A DNA stretch of 42,018 bases from assembly GCA_025057155.1 (NCBI GenBank), contig JANWYD010000029.1:1-42018 (forward strand). Reading direction: 5' to 3'. Positions 15,526 through 24,565 of this stretch are shown one piece after another (the stretch's first letter is position 1; every line of letters begins with the position of its first letter). The DNA comes from Chloroflexaceae bacterium. Lineage in GTDB: Bacteria > Chloroflexota > Chloroflexia > Chloroflexales > Chloroflexaceae. A program made the position numbers and the translations under genes. The notes beneath the pieces are model-generated. The model worked only from the letters and a program-made list of their open reading frames with translations, did not search any database and was not told where the DNA came from.

Positions 15526-18500
15526 ATGGCATCGTCGCACCCCCGTTGGCGCGCCGTCGCGCGCCTGGCGAGCATCAACGTCTTGCTGCTCGCCGTACTC
15601 GTCTCCTTCGTCGGACCCATTCCGCAACTCGCTCGCGCCACCGCCACCATTACCCGATGGACCTTCGACAACGACACCCTGACGCCCGCGGTTGGCTCGG
15701 GAACGGCCACTCTGGTGGGCGGGACCACGGCGTCCTTCGCTACCGGGCGCGTCGGCCCGCGCCCGCCTGACTCGGGCTGGAACACGACCACGTATCCCGC
15801 CCAGGGCGCTAACAACCGCACCGCCGGGGCACAGTTCGCCGTGAGCACGGTAGGCTACGAGAACATCGTCTTCAGTTGGGACCACCGGCACAGCAATACC
15901 GCCGCCAATACGGCCGTGCTGCTGTACTCCACCGACGGCGGCGCGACCTTTGCCGAGGCCAGCGTCTATACCGCCAACGCGGGCGACGCCTGGTTCAGCC
16001 GCAGTTTCGACTTCAGCGCCATTCCGGCAGTAAACAACAACCCCAATGTTATCTTCCGCATCGTTTCGTCATTCGCGGCCGGCGGCTCGACCTATGTGGC
16101 CTCGAACCCCGGCTCGAACTATGCTACCACTGGCACCTGGCGCTTCGATAATGTCACCGTCATCGGTACAGCCCTGGGCAGCGACGCGGCTCCGACGGTG
16201 ACCAGCACCGCCCCGGCCAATGGCGCGGCCAATGTGCCTCTGGCCAGCGATGTTACCGTGACCTTCAGCGAGCCGGTGGCCGTCAGCGGCGACTGGTTCA
16301 CCCTGGCCTGCGCCTCCAGTGGAACGCGCGCTCCCTCGGCAGCCAATGTCGCCGTCTCCGGCGGGCCGACCACGTTCACCATCAATCCCGCCGCTGATTT
16401 CGCCTTTAGCGAAACCTGCACCCTGACCGTGATCGCCGCCCTGGTGACCGATCTGGACGCAAGCGATCCGCCCGACACGATGGCGGCCGATTTCGTGGCC
16501 ACCTTCAGCACTGTGGCTGCGCCCAGCGTCGCCACGCGCATCCGCGACATCCAGGGCGCCGCGCATGTCTCGCCGCTGGTGCCGGTTATCGCCGATAATG
16601 CCATCTCCTTCGGCAGCCGGGTCGAGAACGTGCCGGGCATCGTCACCGTCGTGCGTCCCAACGGGTTCTATCTCCAGGACCCCGAGCCTGACGCCAGTGA
16701 TGCCACCTCCGAGGGCATCTTCGTCTTCACCGGCAGCGGCCAGGCGGTGATCACCCAGGGCGGCAGCGGCCCGGTGCAGGTCGGCGACCGCCTGGAGGTC
16801 AGCGGGCGCCCGGTGGAGATCCGCCCGGGCTGCACCAGCGCCGCCTGTGTCTCCGGCAGCAGCGCCTGGAATAACCTGACCATCACCAACCTCAACGCGA
16901 CCACGTCTGCCGCCGATAACCGGGTGATCCGCCTGATCTCCCGCAACAACCCTCTGCCCGATCCGGTGGTGATCGGCCAGGGCGGGCGGACGCCCCCGGC
17001 CACGGCGACCGTCTTCGGCAGCCCCGGCGCCGCGCCGACCAACACGGTCGAGACAGCCAGCTACGTCTTCAACCCCGCCGCCAACGGCATTGATTTCTTC
17101 GAGAGCCTGGAGGGGATGCGCGTCCAGGTCAACGACGCGGTGGTCGTCGGGCCGACCAATAACTTCGGCGAGATCGTGGTCCTGGCCGACAACGGCACGG
17201 GTTATGGCCTGCGCACCCCCCGTGGCGGCCTGGTGATCACTCCCACGGACCTCAACCCCGAGCGCATTATCCTGGATGACGCCATTCTGCCCACGCCTCA
17301 GGTGAACGTCGGCGACCGCTTCCCCGGCGTCGGCGCGGTGGTGGGCGTGATGGACTACAGCTTCGCCAACTTCAAGCTGCTGATCACCCAGCCGCTGCCC
17401 CCCGCTGTGCCGGGCAGCCTCACGCAGGAGGTGACGAACCTCACCGGCGCGGTTGACCGCCTGACCATCGGCGCCTTCAACATCGAGAACTTCGCCGCCG
17501 ACACCGTGACCCCCCAGCGGCGCGATGCTATCGCCCGGATCATCGTCAACAACATGGGCGCGCCCGACATTGTGGCCCTGCAAGAAGTGCAGGACAATAA
17601 CGGCGCAACCGGCGGCACGGCGGACACGAACGTTGACGCCTCGCGCACCTTCGAGACCCTGATCAACGCCATCGTAGCCGTGGGCGGCCCGACCTATTCC
17701 TACCGCCAGATTGACCCCGTGGCCAATCAGGACGGCGGCGAGCCGGGCGGGAACATCCGTGTGGCCTTCCTCTTCCGCACCGATCGCGGTCTGAGCTTCG
17801 TGGATCGGCCTGGCGGCGCCTCAACCACGGCGGTGAGCGTGGTCAACAACGGCGGGCGGCCTGAGCTGAGCTTCAGCCCCGGGCGCATTGACCCCACCAA
17901 TCCGGCCTTCAACAACAGCCGCAAGCCGCTGGTGGGCGAGTTCCGCTACAACGGGCAAACGCTCTTCGTCATCAACAACCACTTCAACTCGAAAGGCGGC
18001 GACCAGCCGCTGTCGGGCCGCTTTCAGCCCCCGACGCGCTCTACCGAGGTACAGCGGCACCAGCAGGCCCAGATCGTCAACGATTTCGTTGACAGCGTGC
18101 TGGCGATTGACCCCAACGCCAACATCGTCGTCCTGGGCGATCTGAACGACTTCCAGTTCTCGGAGACGCTCAACATCGTCAAGGGCACGCCGGGCGGCGT
18201 GGGCGCACCGGTGCTGTTTGATCTGAAGCTGAACCAGCCGGCCAACGAGCAGTACACCTACATCTTCGAGGGCAACTCGCAGGTGCTGGACAGCATCCTC
18301 ATCAGCCGCAACCTGCGCGACAGCGGCGCGCAGTACGACACGGTCCACGTGAATGCCGAGTTCAGCGCCGCGAGCAATGCCAGCGACCACGACCCCAGCG
18401 TGCTGAGGTTGTACTTTCGCCCCCGCGCAACTCCGCCAGCGCTGGTGGCTGCCGGTAGTTATGACACCGGCCTGGGCGGCAACGGCGCCGAGATCATCAG

Positions 18501-20802
18501 CGTGCGCGGCGACCGCGGGGTGCTCACCAACGCTGGCGACGGCAGTATTGACGTGCTCGACACCAGCGATCTCTTCAATATCCAGCGCATCCGGCGCATC
18601 ACCGGCGTGCCCAATCTGACCTCGGCGGCCGTCCACCCCACGAAGGACCTCTTCGTCGCCGTGGCCGGCGCGTCGTCGCCGCGCAGCGGCCAGTTGCTGG
18701 TGTACCGTCTCTCTGACGGGGCATTGCTGGCGACGGCGAACATCGGGCGCCAGCCCGACTCGGTGGAGATCAGCCCCGACGGGCGCTTCGCCGTGGTGGC
18801 GATCGAGGCCGAGCAGGTGAACGCCGCCGACGACGGCGGCGCGGGCGCGATTGGCGTGGCCGACCTCAGCGCCTTCGACCCGGCCAGTTCGACGAGCGTG
18901 CCCTTCAGCATCGTCGAACTGCCCGACCTGAGCAGCCTGCCCGGCATCGCCGCCAACCGGCGCTACGATGTGCCCGGCAACCCGCTCGTGTCGAATGCTC
19001 CCGGCGGGCTGGAGCCTGAAGGGATCGCCTTTACGCCTGACAGCAGCGCGGTGTACGTGACGCTCCAGGAGAACAATGCGATCGTGCGCCTGGACCTGAA
19101 TGCGCCATTGCCCGCCGTGCTGCCGGCGAGCAACGCCTTCGGCCTCGGCCTCACCGACCACCCCGCCGACCTGATCAACGACGGGCGCTACAACCCATCG
19201 CAGCAACTGGCCGCCTTCCGCGAGCCGGACGGCGTCCGCGCCGTGGTCATCGGCGGTGTCACCTACCTGGTGACGGCCGACGAGGGTGACACCCGCCCCA
19301 ACCCCCGCGGCGGTCGCACCCTGAGCATCTTTAACGCCGCCACCGGGGCGCCAGTGTCCGACGCCGGGGCGCAACTCGACGACCTGGCGGCCAGCTTCGG
19401 CGTTTACCCCGACAGTCGCAGCCCGAACGGCGGCAGCGAGCCGGAGATGCTCGACGTGGCCACGTTCGCCGGGCGGGTGATTGCCGCAGTGGGCCTCGAG
19501 CGCGCCAATGCGGTGGCCTTCGTGGACATCAGCGACCCCGCTGCGCCCCGCGCCTTCAGCCTGGTGCGCACCGGCGCGGCTCCCGAGGGCGTGAAACTGG
19601 TCGAACGGGGCGGTCAACTCTACGCCCTGACGGCCAACGAGGGCGACGGCACCGTGACCGTCACGACGGTTCCGGTGGTCCCGCTGAGCGTGTCGCAGCG
19701 CTTCGTCGAGGACGCGCCCGCCGTGCCGCTGGTTGACCTGCGCGGCATTGACCCCGACGCAGGCGACAGCTTCACGCTGAACCTGACCCTCAGCCCGGCC
19801 AGCGCGGGCACGCTCAACGCGACCTCGGCCAGCGGTTCGCTGGCGGACATCAATACCACCCTGGCAAATCTGGTCTTCACGCCGGCCCCCAACTTCAACG
19901 GCGCGGCGACAGTGACGGCCACCCTCAGCGACGGCGTCTTCCCCGCCGTGAGCGGCAGCATCACCCTCACCGGCGCGCCCGTGCCGCCGGTGACCACGGC
20001 GAGCATGTCGGGGGCGACGCGCGTGTGCTGTAACGCCACCGTGTACGACCCGAGCGCCACGCTGACGCTGACCACCGACGAACCCGTACTGCGCACGCAG
20101 TACCGGGTGAATGGCGGGCCGCTGCAAACCTACACCGGCCCGGTCGTCTTCAACGCGCCCGGCGCCTACGTCGTCGAGTACTTCTCAACCGACCTGTTTT
20201 CGCCTGAGGTGAGCGAAGCGCCGCGGACCATCGCCTTCAACGTGAGCGACTACCCGCGCACCGCGCTACTCGACACCTTCGACCGGCGCGACGGCCGGTT
20301 AGGTTCAAACTGGGCCGGCGGCGAAGGGCTGGGCGGCTACTCCATCCGCGCCAATCAGGTGGAGGTCTTCGGCGGCGGGCCGATCTACTGGCGCACGCGC
20401 TTCGGCAGCAACCAGGAAGCCTACGTCAAACTCACGCGGCTCAACGCCACGGCGCGGCACCAGGGCCTGCTGCTGAAGGTCCGCAATGGCAACTGGCGCA
20501 ACGGGGCGATTTCGGTCTCCTACAACGCCACGGCGCAAGCAGTGGTGGTCGAGACCTACAACCGCTTCAGCCGGAGCTGGACGACGATTGGCACGTACCC
20601 GATCACCCTGCGCGACGGGGATCAACTCGGGGCGCGCGCCCTCTCCAACGGGACGGTGCGCGTGTACGTCAACTGCGTGCTGATCGGCCAGGCCAGCGCG
20701 GGCACGGCCTTCGACGACGAGGACGGGCAGATCGGCCTCTGGTTCATTGACGCGCCGGGGGCCATCTTCGACGACTTCGGGGGCGGCACGCCCGCGCAGT
20801 AG
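15526..20802 (+). CDS. Large secreted ExeM/NucH-type extracellular nuclease
   Basis: The 1758-residue protein begins with a signal peptide (cleavage near ARA, residue about 40). In order follow a beta-sandwich domain, a Big_5 Ig-like domain (about 222-335), an OB-fold region typical of ExeM (TRIRDIQGAAHVSPL onward), and an endonuclease/exonuclease/phosphatase domain. Its active-site residues are visible: Asn652 (FNIENF), Glu687 (LQEVQD), His819 (NNHFNS), Asp872/Asn874 (GDLND) and Asp954-His955 (SDHDP). Then come a beta-propeller-like choice-of-anchor I domain (about 975-1385), an Ig-like repeat and a C-terminal concanavalin-like domain. It should degrade extracellular DNA with divalent metal, perhaps for nutrient phosphate. 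GGAGAAAGGGAAG precedes the ATG at 15526. No sorting signal or membrane anchor is visible at the C terminus. Confidence 0.9.
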   Translation: MASSHPRWRAVARLASINVLLLAVLVSFVGPIPQLARATATITRWTFDNDTLTPAVGSGTATLVGGTTASFATGRVGPRPPDSGWNTTTYPAQGANNRTAGAQFAVSTVGYENIVFSWDHRHSNTAANTAVLLYSTDGGATFAEASVYTANAGDAWFSRSFDFSAIPAVNNNPNVIFRIVSSFAAGGSTYVASNPGSNYATTGTWRFDNVTVIGTALGSDAAPTVTSTAPANGAANVPLASDVTVTFSEPVAVSGDWFTLACASSGTRAPSAANVAVSGGPTTFTINPAADFAFSETCTLTVIAALVTDLDASDPPDTMAADFVATFSTVAAPSVATRIRDIQGAAHVSPLVPVIADNAISFGSRVENVPGIVTVVRPNGFYLQDPEPDASDATSEGIFVFTGSGQAVITQGGSGPVQVGDRLEVSGRPVEIRPGCTSAACVSGSSAWNNLTITNLNATTSAADNRVIRLISRNNPLPDPVVIGQGGRTPPATATVFGSPGAAPTNTVETASYVFNPAANGIDFFESLEGMRVQVNDAVVVGPTNNFGEIVVLADNGTGYGLRTPRGGLVITPTDLNPERIILDDAILPTPQVNVGDRFPGVGAVVGVMDYSFANFKLLITQPLPPAVPGSLTQEVTNLTGAVDRLTIGAFNIENFAADTVTPQRRDAIARIIVNNMGAPDIVALQEVQDNNGATGGTADTNVDASRTFETLINAIVAVGGPTYSYRQIDPVANQDGGEPGGNIRVAFLFRTDRGLSFVDRPGGASTTAVSVVNNGGRPELSFSPGRIDPTNPAFNNSRKPLVGEFRYNGQTLFVINNHFNSKGGDQPLSGRFQPPTRSTEVQRHQQAQIVNDFVDSVLAIDPNANIVVLGDLNDFQFSETLNIVKGTPGGVGAPVLFDLKLNQPANEQYTYIFEGNSQVLDSILISRNLRDSGAQYDTVHVNAEFSAASNASDHDPSVLRLYFRPRATPPALVAAGSYDTGLGGNGAEIISVRGDRGVLTNAGDGSIDVLDTSDLFNIQRIRRITGVPNLTSAAVHPTKDLFVAVAGASSPRSGQLLVYRLSDGALLATANIGRQPDSVEISPDGRFAVVAIEAEQVNAADDGGAGAIGVADLSAFDPASSTSVPFSIVELPDLSSLPGIAANRRYDVPGNPLVSNAPGGLEPEGIAFTPDSSAVYVTLQENNAIVRLDLNAPLPAVLPASNAFGLGLTDHPADLINDGRYNPSQQLAAFREPDGVRAVVIGGVTYLVTADEGDTRPNPRGGRTLSIFNAATGAPVSDAGAQLDDLAASFGVYPDSRSPNGGSEPEMLDVATFAGRVIAAVGLERANAVAFVDISDPAAPRAFSLVRTGAAPEGVKLVERGGQLYALTANEGDGTVTVTTVPVVPLSVSQRFVEDAPAVPLVDLRGIDPDAGDSFTLNLTLSPASAGTLNATSASGSLADINTTLANLVFTPAPNFNGAATVTATLSDGVFPAVSGSITLTGAPVPPVTTASMSGATRVCCNATVYDPSATLTLTTDEPVLRTQYRVNGGPLQTYTGPVVFNAPGAYVVEYFSTDLFSPEVSEAPRTIAFNVSDYPRTALLDTFDRRDGRLGSNWAGGEGLGGYSIRANQVEVFGGGPIYWRTRFGSNQEAYVKLTRLNATARHQGLLLKVRNGNWRNGAISVSYNATAQAVVVETYNRFSRSWTTIGTYPITLRDGDQLGARALSNGTVRVYVNCVLIGQASAGTAFDDEDGQIGLWFIDAPGAIFDDFGGGTPAQ

Positions 20803-20835
20803 GCCCGTTGCGGGAGGCAGCGCAGCCCTGCGGAA

Positions 20836-20870
20836 AGGGGGAGAGGGAAACGTGATTTCCCTCTCCCCCT
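20836..20870. terminator. 15-bp perfect hairpin between convergent genes
   Basis: AGGGGGAGAGGGAAA (20836-20850) pairs fully with 20856-20870 around CGTGA. It lies between the nuclease gene and the convergent UDP-glucose pyrophosphorylase gene and could stop both. No T tract is adjacent. Confidence 0.65.
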
Positions 20871-21016
20871 CTCTCCCTCGAACCTGGCAGGCAAAAATCT
20901 GCGCAGACAGTCAGAGATGACCGTCTGGTCGCCCCTGCTCTGTAACGATAGCGGCAAGAGCGTCGCGAACCACGCGGCTCAGTGTCCTCAATGGATCACG
21001 CGTTCCGGTCAGCGCT

Positions 21017-22420
21017 CTAAACTTCGCGCTCCTCGTTCTCCAGCGTAACAGGCGGCAGGCGACGCTGAACCTTGCTGCGGTTGATCACCTTCACATTGCC
21101 GCAGAAGGTTGACCCTGGCTCGAAGAAGACATCTCCCTCCACCGTCAGCGAGTTGCATGCCCGCAGGGACGGCGGGGCGGGAAACCGCGCCTCGAAGTCA
21201 TCAATCAGGGTGTAGTACTTCTTGTCGAGGGTGACCACGGGATTGACGGCCAGGGCCTCGGGGTGGCGGCGGAGCCGGGCATTGGCGTCGAGCGTATAGA
21301 TATCGGAGCGCAGCACCAGCAGGTCGGCGCAGGTCTTCACCGGCACGAAGCGGCTGCGGGGCACGCGCACGGCCTGGGCATCGGGAAACACCTCAATCGC
21401 CGCACCCATCGCCGTTTCGAGTTGATAGACCGGCGGCGAGTCGGGATCGCGGGGATCGAGGGTCTTGCGATTGCGGATCAGGGGCAGCTTGATCACATTA
21501 TGGCCCTCTTCCAGCAGCGCTTTCAAGCGGTGCAGGTTCACCCAGATGTTGTTGGTGTTGAAGTAGCGATGGCGCGCGATGTCCTGGAAGTAGATCAGGT
21601 CTTCCTCCGGGCACTGGGCCACCTCGCGCAGCATGAACCGTCCATCGGTGCGCCGGGCCAGATGACCGCCCTTGCGGTCGGCCTTGGTGCGGCTGGCAAC
21701 CTCCATCAGGAAGGGGATCTGCTGCTGAGCCATGTAACCGAGCAGGGCCAGGTCAAGGGTGGCGCCCAGATTGTCGGCGTTCGAGATAAACAGATACTCG
21801 TAGCCGTACCGCAGCAGTTGCTCCAGCACCCCCGAAGTCGCCAGGGCGACGTACACTTCGCCGTGGCCGGGCGGGCACCACTCCAGCTCCGGTTCGGCGG
21901 GCCAGACGGCAGGCTGTAAAGTCTCCTGCAACACCTTGGGCACCTTGTGTTGCAGCATAGTCCGGGGCACGTCGCAGGCCAGTTCAGGGTAGCGCGCCAG
22001 GACCTCGCGGGTATCCGCGTCGGTATTGAAGCTGTTCATGAAGATCAGCGGGATGGTCCGCCCGTAGAGGGCGCGATCGGCCAGGTTCTGGCGGGCGATA
22101 ATGTCGAGGAACGTCAGGCCCTCGCGGGCGATGAGCACCGACTTGGCCCGCTCCAGCCCCATGCTGGTGCCCAGGCCGCCATTGAGCTTGAGCACCGCCA
22201 CGCGGGCCAGAGAGGCCCGTCCCGCTTCCTCGTAGGCCCCCAGGTGCTCCAGGTTCGGCAGCGCGCTCACCGGCCGAATCTCGCTCTCGGGCACGAGGCC
22301 GGTGTCGCCATTGACCAGGGCGGTGTAGTAATGGCGGAAATTGTCAATGACAATCTCTTCAAGACCTTCGCGACGCATTTTCATTTCAAAGGGCGCGAAG
22401 TTAACCGGCTGTGCAGTCAT
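21017..22420 (-). CDS. UDP-glucose pyrophosphorylase (eukaryotic-type UDPGP family)
   Basis: The 467-residue protein has the UDPGP signature VAVLKLNGGLGTSMG with the basic KS segment after it, PLIFMNSFNTDADT, CPPGHGEVYVAL, the nucleotide-binding FISNADNLGA and NTNNIWVNL. A C-terminal left-handed helix region follows (SLTVEGDVFFEPGSTFCGNV). It makes UDP-glucose from UTP and glucose-1-phosphate in the cytoplasm. This family is distinct from bacterial GalU. AAGGGGAA precedes the ATG at 22420. It may feed the UDP-glucose dehydrogenase encoded at 41.7 kb. It is transcribed alone or after the nucleotidyltransferase gene 214 bp upstream. Confidence 0.92.
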   Translation of the reverse strand: MTAQPVNFAPFEMKMRREGLEEIVIDNFRHYYTALVNGDTGLVPESEIRPVSALPNLEHLGAYEEAGRASLARVAVLKLNGGLGTSMGLERAKSVLIAREGLTFLDIIARQNLADRALYGRTIPLIFMNSFNTDADTREVLARYPELACDVPRTMLQHKVPKVLQETLQPAVWPAEPELEWCPPGHGEVYVALATSGVLEQLLRYGYEYLFISNADNLGATLDLALLGYMAQQQIPFLMEVASRTKADRKGGHLARRTDGRFMLREVAQCPEEDLIYFQDIARHRYFNTNNIWVNLHRLKALLEEGHNVIKLPLIRNRKTLDPRDPDSPPVYQLETAMGAAIEVFPDAQAVRVPRSRFVPVKTCADLLVLRSDIYTLDANARLRRHPEALAVNPVVTLDKKYYTLIDDFEARFPAPPSLRACNSLTVEGDVFFEPGSTFCGNVKVINRSKVQRRLPPVTLENEEREV

Positions 22421-22634
22421 AGTGTTCCCCTTGTTTGCTCCGAGCGACCGGAATGGTTACGCCGAAGATTGTCGCCCTTGACAGCCTGGCGCAATAGTGA
22501 AACCCCGCTTGATTTCCCGGTTTTCAGATCTCAACCATTATACGGTCATGAGTTTCTTTGTCCATCCACCCGCCAGCGTACTGCACGGAACTGAACGCCC
22601 ATAGAGTGTCGTGACGCCTGCGATGAGAAGATTG

Positions 22635-23288
22635 TTACCTGTCTGTAGCGCCACCCGCCGAGTTGCGCCGGGGTGACCTGGGTTCCTCGCTTCCGCAGGC
22701 ACGCAGTTCGGTGGAGGAGATATCGGCCCGGAAGAGGGTCTCCGGGATAGGGGCAAACAGGTCGGCGCAACCGGCTGGAATGGGAAGATCGGCCAGGGTG
22801 TGAAACCGCCCCTCTACCAGCCGCCCGGCGACGAGAAAGGAACAGCCCGCGGCGCGGATCGCTTCCAGCGCGGCGATCATCGCCGCTTCGCCGCCATAGT
22901 AGCGCGGGGCGATGAGCCGGGCGGCCGTATCGTAACCTACTACGAAGCGCCGCCCGGGGTAGAGGGCGGCCTTCTCCACAAACAATGGCGCCCGCGAGAG
23001 CACCAGCGTGTAACGCCCGGCAAACTGGGCGGCGCGACGGGCGATTTCCTCGGGCGCAAGCACCCCCTTGTCGGCATTGACCACGGCCAGTTCAAAGGCC
23101 ACCGGCAGCCCGGTGATCCGCGCTGCCGCCGCCGCCATCCCCTCATGCCCGGCGTGCAGCGGATTGAACGCCCCGGACAGGATCAACCCTTGCGGGGGAT
23201 CGTCGGCCCGCAGCGTCCCTTCGGGCGCGATCGTCAGTGTCGCGATGCGTCCGCTGAGCAGATCGTTGATGGCAGTACGTTCGTGCAT
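22635..23288 (-). CDS. NadD-like nucleotidyltransferase (HxGH family)
   Basis: The 217-residue protein has the nucleotidyltransferase motif SGAFNPLHAGHEGM (HxGH for the triphosphate) and the C-terminal ISSTELR motif of adenylyl/cytidylyl transferases. Between them lie VVNADKG and VVGYDTAARLI segments similar to NadD-like proteins. It should attach a nucleotide to a phosphorylated substrate. The exact substrate is unknown, and the protein is not a close match to the usual NadD. The final twenty residues (SPRRNSAGGATDR) look disordered. No strong ribosome-binding site is seen before the ATG at 23288. Confidence 0.82.
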   Translation of the reverse strand: MHERTAINDLLSGRIATLTIAPEGTLRADDPPQGLILSGAFNPLHAGHEGMAAAAARITGLPVAFELAVVNADKGVLAPEEIARRAAQFAGRYTLVLSRAPLFVEKAALYPGRRFVVGYDTAARLIAPRYYGGEAAMIAALEAIRAAGCSFLVAGRLVEGRFHTLADLPIPAGCADLFAPIPETLFRADISSTELRACGSEEPRSPRRNSAGGATDR

Positions 23289-23587
23289 GGTCAGTCGCCT
23301 GATGTGATGCCGGTACAGGCAGTGAGCCTTGCAGTGAACACCCGCCCCTCCGTGAACTTCTCCTCCGGGGGAAGGCCAGGAGCCGGGCAGAAATGCATGG
23401 AAGACTCGAAGACATTCTACACCCTTGCCGTAACCGGTGGCCCGTTCACTCGAACAGCAGGATCATCACGGGAGGTCAACGCCTGCCTTGCCGATACATC
23501 CGGCCTGATGTAGCATGGCGGGACACAGTAGGCCGGTAGCGCAATGCTCCGGGTTACGCCACCCGCATCCTAGCGAAAGGAACCCCC

Positions 23588-24286
23588 GTGCGGATTGCCG
23601 GAAACTACACCTTTGCAGCGACCCGCGAAGCGGTCTGGAGCACGCTGAACGACCCCGAAGCGCTGGCGCGCGCCATTCCAGGGTGCCAGCGCCTCGAGAT
23701 GGTAGGCGAGAACGAGCAGAAGAGCATCCTGGAGATCACAGTGCAGGCCGCGCGAGGCGCCTACACCGGTCGCGTCAGAATTGATAACGTCGTGTCGCTC
23801 GAGTCGTATGATATTCACGTGGAAGGCACGGGCAGCAACGGCTTTTTCACGGGCGCCGGCGCCGTAAAGCTGCGGACGGACGGCGCGCAGACGATTCTCG
23901 ACTACGGCGGCGAGGCGATGATTGGCGGCCCTATCGCCGATGTTGGCCAACAGTTGCTCGATAGTGCGGCGCGGTCGTTGATCAGCCAGAGCCTCAGGGG
24001 GCTCGCGGCGGAGATCGAAGCCCGCCAGCGTCGCCAACAGGCGCGCCTGAGCGAGGCGCCGGCGGTCGAGGAGGCTCCGCAGCCCTCCCCCTGGACGCCG
24101 GAGTCCATTCAGATGTCCTCGGCAACCGCCGCCCAACGCGCGACTGGCACTGTCGAGGGCCAGGATCTCAGCGAAGCTGCCGCTGCACACCCCGCGGTCG
24201 AAGACTTCTTCGCCCGGCGGCCGTGGTTGCCCTGGATCCTGGTCGCCTTTTTGCTCGGCTATCTTCTTGGCCGCCGCAGGGCGTAA
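23588..24286 (+). CDS. CoxG-like SRPBCC protein with C-terminal membrane anchor
   Basis: The 232-residue protein begins with an SRPBCC fold of the CoxG (carbon monoxide dehydrogenase subunit G) type: NYTFAATREAVWSTLNDPEALARAIPGCQ, the ITVQAARGAYTGRVRI strand, and TILDYGGEAMIGGPIADVGQQLL. A Pro/Ala/Ser-rich linker (about 150-205) leads to a C-terminal membrane segment (WLPWILVAFLLGYLLG) ending in RRRA, so the domain faces the cytoplasm. CoxG recruits Mo-CO dehydrogenase to the membrane in Oligotropha. No cox genes are nearby, so the partner is unknown. The GTG start at 23588 follows AAAGGA. Confidence 0.87.
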   Translation: MRIAGNYTFAATREAVWSTLNDPEALARAIPGCQRLEMVGENEQKSILEITVQAARGAYTGRVRIDNVVSLESYDIHVEGTGSNGFFTGAGAVKLRTDGAQTILDYGGEAMIGGPIADVGQQLLDSAARSLISQSLRGLAAEIEARQRRQQARLSEAPAVEEAPQPSPWTPESIQMSSATAAQRATGTVEGQDLSEAAAAHPAVEDFFARRPWLPWILVAFLLGYLLGRRRA

Positions 24287-24443
24287 TTGTGCAGATGGCA
24301 GATCCTGGCGTGCGGGTCAAGGCTCGCGAGCCGGTTAGCGATCGCGCCCTCGGCAGCACTTTCTTTACCCTATGCTCGCCACCACCCTCACGCGAGAATG
24401 TAGCTGATTGCACCACGCAGGGCAGATGCTGGATATACGATCC

Positions 24444-24492
24444 TTGACAGTTTATTATTCATTCTCTAATAAATTAACAACAAAAAGTTAAT
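24444..24492 (+). promoter_or_regulatory. Probable sigma70 promoter and operator-like inverted repeat
   Basis: A consensus -35 TTGACA (24444-24449) is followed by TCTAAT (24465-24470, 15-bp spacer) or TAATAA (24467-24472, 17-bp spacer). Just downstream, ATTAAC (24473-24478) and GTTAAT (24487-24492) form an inverted repeat that could bind a regulator. The stretch 24440-24535 is strikingly AT-rich for this genome. Confidence 0.68.
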
Positions 24493-24565
24493 CACTCTAT
24501 TCTACAATCTAAATCTGGGAAGACAAACTTTTTTGCGCATGGTGATGCCAACCGGAGATTCGCTC

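Noticed and set aside
17821-20127. 768-codon minus-strand open frame inside the nuclease gene
   Set aside because: Antisense shadow of the choice-of-anchor I region: low complexity, no start signals and no recognisable motifs.
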